A DNA stretch of 5,962 nucleotides from an uncultured Clostridium sp. (GCA_900541315.1 UQJF01000154.1:1-5962); one strand, 5' to 3'. Positions 1 through 5,962 are shown, counted from the first letter of the stretch. The notes: a model not told the origin generated them from the sequence alone. Made by a program: numbers and translations.

Positions 1-50
1 TACGAGATGTAGCTCCGTCTCGTGGGCTCGGAGATGTGTATAAGAGACAG
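1..50 (+). other. Residual Illumina Nextera i7 adapter (sequencing artefact)
   Basis: This is synthetic sequence, not genome. Positions 1..8 match the end of the P7 flow-cell oligo, 9..16 (gtagctcc) are an 8-base index, 17..31 are the Nextera read-2 linker, and 32..50 (agatgtgtataagagacag) are the 19-bp Tn5 mosaic end. Genomic sequence begins at 51. The same adapter with the same index appears inverted at the other end of the window. The gene running into this end is cut by the library fragment boundary. Confidence 0.98.
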
Positions 51-738
51 TAATGTTCTTTTGCATCTTCTCATCCCCTAACATTCCCATTGGGATGTGC
101 TTATGTCCATAAAGCATCAGGTCTGAATGGATCTCATCACAGATAATAACAACTCCATTATCAGAACAGATCTTGGAAATCTTATATAATTCTTCCTCTG
201 TCCATGCACGTCCTACCGGGTTATGAGGACTGGAAACGATCATCAGTTTTGCCTTTGGATCCTTCGCTCTGCGCTCTAAATCCTCAAAATCAATAGAATA
301 ATGGCCATTTTCATAAATCAGGCTGTTGTCGCTGATCTCACGGTGGTTATCTTCTACAGCAAAGCCGAACGGATGATAAACAGGTCTGGAAATAATGATC
401 TTATCCCCTTCTTCTGACAATGCCTGTATCATGGTATTAAACACAGGAACGATTCCTGTTGCAAATACCAGCCACTTCGGATCTAGCTTCCAACCATGGC
501 GTTTTTCCACCCATTCTGTGGTAGCCTCATAAAAATCAGGTGTTACAAAGGGATAACCATAAATAGGATGCTGCAGCCTTTTGATCACGGCATCTACTAC
601 TGGCTGCGGACATCGGAAATCGGTATCTGCAACCCACATAGGCAGCGCATCTGGATTTCCTACTCTTGGTCCTACATTATCCCATTTGGAAGAACCAGTA
701 TTATGCCGGTCGATCACTTCATCAAAATCGTATTTCAC
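51..738 (-). CDS. MalY/PatB-type PLP-dependent aminotransferase or C-S lyase, C-terminus missing
   Basis: The first 229 codons of a fold-type I PLP enzyme of the aminotransferase class I/II, MalY/PatB subgroup (cystathionine beta-lyases and related aminotransferases, about 390 residues, cytosolic). I chose the GTG at 738 because a GGAGG site lies 8 nt upstream and the protein starts MKYDFDE, usual for this group. Visible motifs are MWVADTDF (residues 34-41), SRPVYHPF with the PLP-stacking Tyr121, SPHNPVGR with Asn173, and CDEIHSD with the pyridine-binding Asp201. The reading frame is open until it meets the adapter. The Schiff-base lysine, near residue 233 in E. coli MalY as I recall it, would fall just past the cut, so catalytic competence cannot be judged. 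It is the last visible gene of the operon, 14 nt after MmgE/PrpD protein B. It may be a C-S beta-lyase or a true aminotransferase; the sequence does not decide. Confidence 0.9.
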
Positions 739-746
739 CTTGTTGT

Positions 747-751
747 CCTCC
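747..751 (-). promoter_or_regulatory. Ribosome binding site fixing a GTG start
   Basis: A perfect GGAGG on the minus strand, 8 nt before the GTG at 738 and immediately after the TAA stop (755..753) of the preceding gene. It is the main reason for choosing the GTG start of the MalY/PatB-like gene, and its position after the stop suggests coupled translation. Confidence 0.8.
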
Positions 752-752
752 T

Positions 753-2117
753 TTATGAAAGATCGGGAAGTTCTTTTACCTTTTCTATTTTCAAGATTGT
801 TTCTTCTATTTCCTTTGCTCTGTCTACTGAAAAAGCAACCTGGGCAAGACCCTCAAATTTGTCTGTTTCCTGTTCCTTTGAAAGTGGAACTGCTACACTG
901 CCAGACATGTCATCAATCTGGCATACCTTCTTTTCCCCGTTTTTCAAAGTAACTGTCATGCGGCTTCCCCAGCGTTTTGGGTAACGCTCTGTAAAGAAGG
1001 GATCTGACTTTACAGTCACTGCTTCTGCGATCCGGCGGATCTGCGGATCAGCTACAGAACTGTCACTGAATTCCGCTACAGTGACTTTACCTTTTACAAA
1101 AGCCGCTGCGCAGGTATAGGGAATGCTGAATTTGGCTTCCACGCCATTTCCCGGATAATTGGTAAATCCGCACTGGAGTACACCTACCTCATAGGTTTCC
1201 ACCAGGATGGTTATGATCTCATCCGGTTTTACATGTTCTTCTTTTCTTAACTTTAATGCGGCATCAATAGCATGATGTGTGGTGCGGCAGCAGGGATACG
1301 GCTTTTTGTCAATTTCTGTTATTACATACCTTTTTCCAAGATCCTTACACAGCTTTCCCATATCAAAGGTGTCGCTGACTGCCTGATACAGTCCCCCATC
1401 CTTTGCATCCAGAATGTGTTCCGGACCTGTCATTCCGCTAAGAGCCAGGATACATGCTGCTGTACCATTCATAGCCGCTCTTGCCGGATGGAGTTTCTTA
1501 CAGGTAGAACCTTCCGCCAGAAAAGCCCATAACCCACTGGACTGGGTACCCGCCATTCCAAAGGCAGAAACCATCTGATCCACATTTAACCCCATAAGCT
1601 TTGACACTGCTGCTGCCGCTCCAAAGGTTCCTATAATACCTGTGGTATGCCAGCCCCTTTTCCGGTTGCTGGCTACATCCATAGACCAGCCAACACGTCC
1701 TAAAACTTCATATCCTGCGATCACCGCTTCCAGAAATGTCTTTCCGTCTGCTCCAAGAGCATCTGCCATTGTCCAGGCTGTTGTAACTACCACGGCCCCA
1801 GGATGAGATTTAGAAGCAGTATGTACGTCATCCAGCTCCAGTTCATGAGCCATACAGCCATTGACCATTAAAGCACTGAACAGTCCCAGTGCTCTGCCTT
1901 TTGCCCAGGCAGCTGCTTTTTTCCCATTTTTTCCAGGTCCACACCAATCTTCAAAATTTTCTCCTATACTGTGGATCTGAGGGGACTCTGCTGCTCCAAG
2001 AGCTGAGCCAATGGTATCCAGCACACAAAAACGTGCTGCCTCTGTTACCTTTTCCGGTACTGTTTCCAGTTTCAGGTCATATATAAACTGAGCCAGAGCT
2101 CTTAACTCTCCAGCCAT
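753..2117 (-). CDS. MmgE/PrpD family protein B (2-methylcitrate dehydratase-like)
   Basis: A 454-residue, full-length member of the MmgE/PrpD family. Known members are 2-methylcitrate dehydratase, cis-aconitate decarboxylase and iminodisuccinate epimerase, all cofactor-free cytosolic enzymes on carboxylic acids. An all-helical N-terminal domain is followed by a smaller alpha/beta domain from about residue 265 and a C-terminal helical return. Family motifs are HELELDDVHTASKSHPGA (91-108, with Asp96, Thr100 and His105 as likely active-site residues), GWHTTG (156-160, His157), CKKLHPARAAM (206-216, Lys208) and PYPCCRTTHH (273-282). The usual HPG of the third motif reads HPA here. The ATG lies only 3 nt after the stop of the small-subunit gene and has no clear Shine-Dalgarno sequence, so translation is probably coupled. 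It is strongly diverged from protein A of the same operon, so the two are unlikely to be redundant. The substrate cannot be deduced from sequence. Confidence 0.93.
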   Translation of the reverse strand: MAGELRALAQFIYDLKLETVPEKVTEAARFCVLDTIGSALGAAESPQIHSIGENFEDWCGPGKNGKKAAAWAKGRALGLFSALMVNGCMAHELELDDVHTASKSHPGAVVVTTAWTMADALGADGKTFLEAVIAGYEVLGRVGWSMDVASNRKRGWHTTGIIGTFGAAAAVSKLMGLNVDQMVSAFGMAGTQSSGLWAFLAEGSTCKKLHPARAAMNGTAACILALSGMTGPEHILDAKDGGLYQAVSDTFDMGKLCKDLGKRYVITEIDKKPYPCCRTTHHAIDAALKLRKEEHVKPDEIITILVETYEVGVLQCGFTNYPGNGVEAKFSIPYTCAAAFVKGKVTVAEFSDSSVADPQIRRIAEAVTVKSDPFFTERYPKRWGSRMTVTLKNGEKKVCQIDDMSGSVAVPLSKEQETDKFEGLAQVAFSVDRAKEIEETILKIEKVKELPDLS

Positions 2118-2120
2118 AGG

Positions 2121-2627
2121 CTAAATGTCCAGGGAATGGTACTTTTCAATATAATTTAAAAGTCCATCCTCATTTAAGATCTTGATCTCTTTTTCAGAAA
2201 GAGTAAACGGAAGAGCAAATTCTTTATCATTAATCTTCTTGATCACACGGTTCTTCACATCAATGAAAAGCTCATCTCCTTCAGCGATCTGGTCTGTATC
2301 ACATTCAATAATAAGCATTCCATTATTAATGGCATTTCTGTAAAAAATACGTCCGAAGGATTTTGCAAGAACTGCTCCTACGCCTGCTTCTTTAATAATG
2401 ATAGGAGCGATCTCACGGCTGGAACCACATCCAAAGTTGCGGTCTGCTACAAGGATATCATCTTTCTTTACATTAGGTGCAAAATCAGGTCTGGCATCTT
2501 CCAGTACATGTTTTGCGTATTCTTTTGGGTTGGCACGAAGGGAGATCAAACGTCCCGGTGCAATAGAATCGGTGCTGACGTTAGATCCTACTTTCCAGGC
2601 TCTTCCCTGAATTGATTCTCTGATCAT
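2121..2627 (-). CDS. Aconitase-superfamily hydro-lyase, LeuD-type small subunit
   Basis: A 168-residue swivel-domain subunit of a two-component [4Fe-4S] hydro-lyase. The family includes 3-isopropylmalate, citramalate/methylmalate, homoaconitate and 2,3-dimethylmalate dehydratases, with usual small subunits of about 160-170 residues. The hallmark NFGCGSSRE is at residues 64-72, where Ser69, Ser70 and Arg71 correspond to the catalytic Ser-Ser-Arg of aconitase. A second conserved block, KSFGRIFYRNAINNG, is at 89-103. The loop that sets specificity in this family, after the STD at 18-20, reads PGRLISLRANP (24-34). Isopropylmalate isomerases usually have an RYL-type motif there, so leucine biosynthesis is not a safe call. 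The ATG is preceded by an AAGGAGA site at good spacing. It lies 34 nt after the large-subunit gene, which supports one heterodimeric enzyme. Family is certain; substrate is not known. Confidence 0.93.
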   Translation of the reverse strand: MIRESIQGRAWKVGSNVSTDSIAPGRLISLRANPKEYAKHVLEDARPDFAPNVKKDDILVADRNFGCGSSREIAPIIIKEAGVGAVLAKSFGRIFYRNAINNGMLIIECDTDQIAEGDELFIDVKNRVIKKINDKEFALPFTLSEKEIKILNEDGLLNYIEKYHSLDI

Positions 2628-2661
2628 AGTATTTTCTCCTTTCTTTTACAATACCGGCCGT

Positions 2662-3921
2662 TTAGTCCATTACTTCTCTTGGATCTGTAATAAATCCTGT
2701 TAAAGCAGTGGCTGCTGCTGTAGCCGGACTGGAAAGGTAGATCCTTGCAGTAGGATTTCCCATACGACCCTTAAAGTTTCTGTTCTGGGTTGCTACTACT
2801 ACTTCATTATCTGCCGGAATTCCCTGATGAACGCCCATACATGGTCCACAGTTTGGTCCTTCAATGATAGCGCCTGCCTCTGCCAGTGTCAGTAATGTTC
2901 CGTCTTTCATGCACTCATGATATACGGAGCGGGAGTTAGGGATCACTAAAAGTCTTGTACCTTTAGCTACTTTCTTTCCCTTTAAAATCTCTGCTGCAAT
3001 GTGCAGGTCTTCTACACGGCCGTTGGTACAGCTTCCGATATAAATGAGATCTACATGTTCATCCTTGCAGTTCTTTGCCAGATCCACATTTTCCACATAA
3101 TGTGGTTTGGATACAAGAGGCTCTAACTCTTCTGCGTTAATATCGATCACGCGCTCATAATTTCCGTCACCGTCTGCCTTTACCTCTACGTAATCTTCTT
3201 CTCTTCCATAGGCTTTTAAGAACTCTCTTGTATGCTCATCTGTTTCCATAATAGCATTTTTAGCGCCTACATCTACGCCCATACTGGTAATGGTAAGACG
3301 TCCGTCCATGGACAGTGAGGAAATGGTATCTCCTCTAAATTCCAGTGATTTGTAAATAGCCTGATCGGATTTAATGATGCTTGCTACCTTTAACATAATG
3401 TCCTTTGCATAGACACCTTTTGGAAGCTTACCATGTACATTGATCAAAAATGTTTCCGGCACTTTGATCCAGGTCTGTCCAAATCTGGTAACTGCTACCA
3501 TATCTGTAGAGCCGCATCCTGTTGCAAAACATCCAAAAGCACCGTGTACGGTTGTATGGGAATCTCCGATGATGCAGACGGTTCCACATTTCAGATAGCT
3601 TTCATATACGTGGGCATGTACATGGCCTGTACCGCCTTCTTCCCAGAAACATCCATGTTCGTGAGCATACTGTCTGCAAAGAGCATGTTCATTAGCTACT
3701 TCCCTGGTAGATTCAGGACCAAATTCATTGGCAAATAACATATGTTTTGCATTAAATACTGGTTCCTTGTCATAACCTCTTTCTTTCATCAAACGTACCA
3801 AAAGAGGTCCGGATCCGTCGTGAAGTGCTGCAAAATCTACATTTACCACAACGGTATCCCCTGCTTTTACAGGATGTCCCACATTCTGGCTGATGATCTT
3901 TTCTACAAGTGTCTGGCCCAT
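2662..3921 (-). CDS. Aconitase-superfamily hydro-lyase, LeuC-type large subunit
   Basis: A 419-residue catalytic subunit carrying the [4Fe-4S] cluster, close to the usual length of short LeuC-type proteins. Cluster ligands are Cys298 (in IGSCTNGR, 295-302), Cys358 and Cys361 (in GPNCGPCMG, 355-363). Other conserved parts are the HDG at 34-36, GDSHTT at 119-124, the WIKVPE block at 151-156, and Arg381 and Arg386 in QNRNFKGRMG (379-388), spaced five apart like the two substrate arginines of aconitase. One clear oddity is that the position of the Asp-His dyad (FDH..PA in relatives) reads FANEFGPES at residues 63-71. The following motif is histidine-rich, GHVHAHVYE (99-107), with His102 aligning to the conserved histidine of GICHQ. 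The ATG has an AGAGG site 9 nt upstream. It should pair with the LeuD-type subunit downstream to move water or a hydroxyl group on a branched malate-like acid. The annotation isopropylmalate dehydratase would probably over-specify it. Confidence 0.93.
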   Translation of the reverse strand: MGQTLVEKIISQNVGHPVKAGDTVVVNVDFAALHDGSGPLLVRLMKERGYDKEPVFNAKHMLFANEFGPESTREVANEHALCRQYAHEHGCFWEEGGTGHVHAHVYESYLKCGTVCIIGDSHTTVHGAFGCFATGCGSTDMVAVTRFGQTWIKVPETFLINVHGKLPKGVYAKDIMLKVASIIKSDQAIYKSLEFRGDTISSLSMDGRLTITSMGVDVGAKNAIMETDEHTREFLKAYGREEDYVEVKADGDGNYERVIDINAEELEPLVSKPHYVENVDLAKNCKDEHVDLIYIGSCTNGRVEDLHIAAEILKGKKVAKGTRLLVIPNSRSVYHECMKDGTLLTLAEAGAIIEGPNCGPCMGVHQGIPADNEVVVATQNRNFKGRMGNPTARIYLSSPATAAATALTGFITDPREVMD

Positions 3922-3940
3922 ATTTTCTATCCTCTCTTTT

Positions 3941-5326
3941 TTATTTATCTCGTTTCAAAACCTGGATAAGAGTATCTGCATCCGGCAGCTGTTCCATTTG
4001 CTCTAAAAGCCCGGTGATCTGCCGGATCCGTTCTTCACCGTAATAAGGTGAAAGATTATCCAACAATTTACGGTTCACAGCTTCCAGATTTAAAGGATTC
4101 TGCCTGGTGCCCATTTCATATCTCTGGTCTTTTACAAAAGTCCTTCCATCTTTTAATACAACAGTAAGGTATCCAGGAAAATATCCAGGATTATCTTTGC
4201 TGTCATCTTCCACGCAGAAGATCCGGTCCATAAGACCACATACCTTAGGATCCCTTGCGTATTTCAGATCAATTTCCCAAGGACTTACCCGGTGTTTGAT
4301 CGCCGCCATAGCCACCACATATGGAAGACTGAAACGCATGATATAATCTGTATCAGGTCTTACCTTTACTTCTCTTGGACTGCATACAATGGCGTAATAC
4401 CTGCTGGCAATACGGCACTCTGCATGATTGATATCCTCTGCTGAAAATCCATTTTCTTCCATGAGACTGATCATACAGTCGATGGTGGAATGGGTCATAT
4501 GACAGACTGGATATAGCTTTACAGTGATCTCCGGCGTATGCCACTTTATTCCAAGGTCCGCAAATTCTTCCTCTAAACCATCGATCCCGCCGCAATGTGT
4601 CATCCACATTCCAAAACCGCCTTCAAATACTTTTGCTGGTCCGGTATAGCCATTTCGTGCCAGGCTTAAAGCATAGATAGCGCTGTGGGCTGCCCATCCG
4701 GGGTGGATCTTTTTGGTCCATGTGCCGTCATGTAAAAATTCCTGGATCGCTGCTGACTGGCTTCCACAAATACCCAACGCATTTACCAGAGTTTCTTTTG
4801 TGTCTCCCATAAGCTTTGCTGCCACACAGGCCGCTGCAAAAGGAGAAGCAATACCAGTGCCATGATAACCAACATCATGGAATCTGCCCTTGGCTGCCAG
4901 TCCCAGCCGGACGATGATCTCCCAACCGGCTACAATGGCCTCTAACATCTGCTTTCCAGTTGCGCCAACCATTTCTCCTACTGTAAATGCTGTACTGACT
5001 ACCGCTGCACTTGGGTGGATAATGGATCCTACATGGGTATCATCATAGTCCATACCATGAATAAGACAGGAATTATAAAGAATGGCATCTGCCAGCATAG
5101 CCTTTTCATCTGTTCCCCACAAGCTGCATACCTTCTGGGAATTCATTTCCAGGACTGTCTTTTTGACTGCTTTTGCATGCTCCAGATCCTGACACGCCAT
5201 AGCCACACCGAAGGTATCTGTAAGGAGGAGCTTTCCATGGTCTATTACATCTTTTGGGATATCCTCATAAGTAAGCCCCAGCGTAAACTCAGCCATCTGC
5301 TCTGATATGGTCTTAGGCTTTTCCAA
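3941..5326 (-). CDS. MmgE/PrpD family protein A
   Basis: A 461-residue, full-length MmgE/PrpD protein and the first gene of the operon. Motifs are HGMDYDDTHVGSIIHPSAA (90-108, with Asp93, Thr97 and His104 as likely active-site residues), GYHGTG (153-158, His155), TKKIHPGWAAH (204-214, Lys206) and LYPVCHMTHS (271-280, His276/His279). These match in order and spacing the residues known from cis-aconitate decarboxylase and 2-methylcitrate dehydratase, but they do not settle the reaction. The start codon is TTG at 5326. An in-frame TGA lies only two codons upstream, an AGGTGA site precedes the TTG, and the next in-frame ATG (residue 11) would remove part of the first helix and lacks a good site. 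The stop is 19 nt before the large hydro-lyase subunit. It differs from protein B throughout, for example HPGWAAH against HPARAAM, suggesting different steps or substrates. Confidence 0.93.
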   Translation of the reverse strand: MEKPKTISEQMAEFTLGLTYEDIPKDVIDHGKLLLTDTFGVAMACQDLEHAKAVKKTVLEMNSQKVCSLWGTDEKAMLADAILYNSCLIHGMDYDDTHVGSIIHPSAAVVSTAFTVGEMVGATGKQMLEAIVAGWEIIVRLGLAAKGRFHDVGYHGTGIASPFAAACVAAKLMGDTKETLVNALGICGSQSAAIQEFLHDGTWTKKIHPGWAAHSAIYALSLARNGYTGPAKVFEGGFGMWMTHCGGIDGLEEEFADLGIKWHTPEITVKLYPVCHMTHSTIDCMISLMEENGFSAEDINHAECRIASRYYAIVCSPREVKVRPDTDYIMRFSLPYVVAMAAIKHRVSPWEIDLKYARDPKVCGLMDRIFCVEDDSKDNPGYFPGYLTVVLKDGRTFVKDQRYEMGTRQNPLNLEAVNRKLLDNLSPYYGEERIRQITGLLEQMEQLPDADTLIQVLKRDK

Positions 5327-5332
5327 CTTTTC

Positions 5333-5338
5333 TCACCT
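5333..5338 (-). promoter_or_regulatory. Ribosome binding site fixing a TTG start
   Basis: The minus strand reads AGGTGA, then six bases, then TTG at 5326. The TGA inside this site is itself an in-frame stop, so translation of MmgE/PrpD protein A cannot begin further upstream. The site is one mismatch from the ideal AGGAGG. Confidence 0.6.
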
Positions 5339-5346
5339 GCTTTCCT

Positions 5347-5370
5347 GTAACTTTTATATTACAAAGTTAC
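5347..5370. promoter_or_regulatory. Perfect 8-8-8 inverted repeat, candidate operator
   Basis: The arms GTAACTTT and AAAGTTAC are exact inverted copies separated by 8 bases. The palindrome spans the proposed -10 element and the transcription start of the operon and ends 20 nt before the TTG start. A bound protein here would block RNA polymerase, so a repressor site is the simplest reading. In the transcript only the right arm would normally be present, which argues against an RNA hairpin. The protein that would bind is unknown. Confidence 0.5.
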
Positions 5371-5386
5371 TATATCCAGGCGTTAA
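5358..5386 (-). promoter_or_regulatory. Candidate sigma-A promoter of the operon
   Basis: On the minus strand TTAACG (5386..5381, four of six matches to TTGACA) is followed by a 17-base spacer and TGTAAT (5363..5358, five of six matches to TATAAT). Transcription would start near 5351, giving a leader of about 25 nt that holds the ribosome binding site. The weak -35 fits an activator-dependent promoter. The region is A+T-rich, so chance matches are possible. Confidence 0.4.
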
Positions 5387-5402
5387 AATCCAATATTCAT
5401 TT

Positions 5403-5415
5403 TAGCAATTTGCCA
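5403..5415. promoter_or_regulatory. Candidate LysR-type T-N11-A box
   Basis: TAGCAATTTGCCA has the T-N11-A form of LysR-family sites, with GCAA and TTGC arms symmetric around the same centre and one mismatched pair. Its centre (5409) is about 58 bases upstream of the predicted transcription start, close to where such regulators usually bind. A LysR-type gene lies just upstream, making it a plausible binder. The motif is short and the area is A+T-rich. Confidence 0.35.
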
Positions 5416-5502
5416 TAGTTTTTTTGCACGCCACGTTTTTCTTTGTTAATTTTTAAAACTATTTAGCCAGAATCATCTAAAGTTGCTTACATTTTTTCAG
5501 GC

Positions 5503-5544
5503 AAAAAAAATGCCGTCCTTCTTTACTATCTTAAGCAGGTCGGC
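5503..5544 (-). terminator. Rho-independent terminator after the LysR-type gene
   Basis: On the minus strand a stem of GCCGACCT (5544..5537) pairs with AGGACGGC (5519..5512) with one A-A mismatch. A weaker inner stem continues it, and an uninterrupted run of eight T residues follows (5510..5503). It begins 16 nt after the stop of the LysR-type gene, so the regulator and the downstream operon are probably separate transcripts. The plus strand also has a short T-run after the same stem. Confidence 0.75.
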
Positions 5545-5560
5545 TTTTTCATTTTTGGTC

Positions 5561-5914
5561 TTATTTATCTCCCAGCAGTTCCCGTATCAGCAGCTGAAGC
5601 TGATAGGCAGCATGAGAAAGAGGATTTTTAGTCAATGAAGCTACCCCAATGGGCCATGATATTTTCTCTTCCGGTTCCAGAAAATAGTGAGGTACATAAT
5701 TTTTCTCCCGCACCGTACAGCTTTCCGGCACCAGTGTATAGCCCAGTCCACTGTATGCCAGCATAGCAGCATTAAAGTTGTTGCTGGTCCTTAAAATAAT
5801 GTGTGGATCAAAACCTGCACCTTTAAATACCTGGTCACTGACCCCCCGGCTTCTCTGGGTGGCATAACCCAGGATAAAGGACTGATCCTTAAACTTTTTT
5901 ATATCAACATAGGC
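5561..5914 (-). CDS. LysR-type transcriptional regulator, C-terminal fragment
   Basis: The last 117 residues of a LysR-type regulator, covering the second half of the effector-binding domain. Typical features are the strand-forming FILGYATQRSRG, then a helix with FKGAGFDPHI, then the segment LRTSNNFNAAMLAYSGLGYTLVPES in which the Gly-Leu-Gly and Val-Pro are family hallmarks. The DNA-binding helix-turn-helix half lies beyond the window. The five residues MYKRQ that an ORF finder would put at its start come from the Nextera mosaic end (5929..5915) and are not part of the protein; the genomic frame opens at 5914 with Ala. It ends at a TAA followed by a terminator and sits just upstream of the operon in the same direction. 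It may control that operon in response to a pathway acid, which is inference from position only. Confidence 0.88.
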   Translation of the reverse strand, partial: AYVDIKKFKDQSFILGYATQRSRGVSDQVFKGAGFDPHIILRTSNNFNAAMLAYSGLGYTLVPESCTVREKNYVPHYFLEPEEKISWPIGVASLTKNPLSHAAYQLQLLIRELLGDK

Positions 5915-5962
5915 CTGTCTCTTATACACATCTCCGAGCCCACGAGACGGAGCTACATCTCG
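5915..5962 (-). other. Residual Illumina Nextera i7 adapter, inverted copy (sequencing artefact)
   Basis: The exact reverse complement of positions 3..50: mosaic end (5915..5933), read-2 linker (5934..5948), the same 8-base index read as ggagctac (5949..5956) and the start of the P7 oligo (5957..5962). This is not genomic sequence. It supplies a false GTG start at 5929 and the false N-terminus MYKRQ to the LysR-type fragment. Confidence 0.98.

Noticed and set aside
496..984. Plus-strand open frame of 162 codons
   Set aside because: It lies opposite the well-supported MalY/PatB-like and MmgE/PrpD genes, has no ribosome binding site I can see, and its translation resembles no protein family. 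The same holds for the other plus-strand frames at 581..952, 1272..1532, 1889..2086, 2398..2610, 3433..3738, 3742..3969, 4107..4346 and 5015..5305.
2121..3921. Leucine biosynthesis leuCD operon
   Set aside because: The subunits belong to that superfamily, but no leuA or leuB is adjacent, MmgE/PrpD genes flank them, and key active-site regions deviate.
4353..4607. Minus-strand open frame of 84 codons inside MmgE/PrpD protein A
   Set aside because: It is an out-of-frame shadow of a conserved coding region and its translation has no recognisable features.
753..5326. Standard 2-methylcitrate (prp) operon
   Set aside because: MmgE/PrpD members are present, but no methylcitrate synthase or methylisocitrate lyase is visible, and the Fe-S enzyme is the split LeuCD type and not AcnD with PrpF.
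5327..5502. Riboswitch or leader RNA before the operon
   Set aside because: The predicted leader is only about 25 nt, and I see no riboswitch-like conserved core or terminator/antiterminator pair in the gap.
5915..5929. GTG start with N-terminus MYKRQ for the LysR-type protein
   Set aside because: These codons lie in the Tn5 mosaic end. The protein is an internal fragment whose true start is outside the window.
3..5962. Perfect 48-bp terminal inverted repeats suggesting a composite transposon or insertion element
   Set aside because: The repeats are Nextera adapter sequence with an index, and no transposase or integrase is encoded between them.

Overview
The window is a 5,864-bp genomic insert (51..5914) with Illumina Nextera adapter sequence left on both ends. 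The adapters read from each end form a perfect 48-bp terminal inverted repeat (3..50 against 5915..5962). This is a library artefact, not a transposon. Both outermost genes are therefore cut by the library fragment boundary and not by biology.

All genes lie on the minus strand. Moderate to low G+C, strong GGAGG-type ribosome binding sites, TTG and GTG starts and tight gene spacing suggest a Gram-positive anaerobe of the Clostridia, possibly a gut Lachnospiraceae. That placement is inference from style and protein character, not from a marker gene.

In transcription order (right to left) the layout is as follows. First comes the C-terminal part of a LysR-type regulator (5914..5561), followed by a rho-independent terminator (5544..5503). 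Next is a roughly 230-bp regulatory gap with a candidate LysR box, a sigma-A-like promoter and a perfect 8-8-8 palindrome over the -10 region. A tightly packed operon follows: MmgE/PrpD protein A (5326..3941), an aconitase-superfamily LeuC-type large subunit (3921..2662), a LeuD-type small subunit (2627..2121), MmgE/PrpD protein B (2117..753) and the N-terminal part of a MalY/PatB-type PLP enzyme (738..51). Intergenic gaps are 19, 34, 3 and 14 nt.

The operon appears to encode a catabolic or metabolic route for a branched di- or tricarboxylic acid. It combines a two-subunit [4Fe-4S] hydro-lyase with two different MmgE/PrpD enzymes, a family that includes 2-methylcitrate dehydratase, cis-aconitate decarboxylase and iminodisuccinate epimerase. 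A PLP-dependent lyase or aminotransferase then handles an amino-acid-like intermediate. No citrate-synthase-like, isocitrate-lyase-like or LeuA/LeuB-like partner is visible, so this is neither an ordinary leucine operon nor a standard methylcitrate operon. The large subunit also seems to lack the Asp-His pair of classical aconitases, and the small subunit has an atypical specificity loop. The substrate is unknown and may be new.
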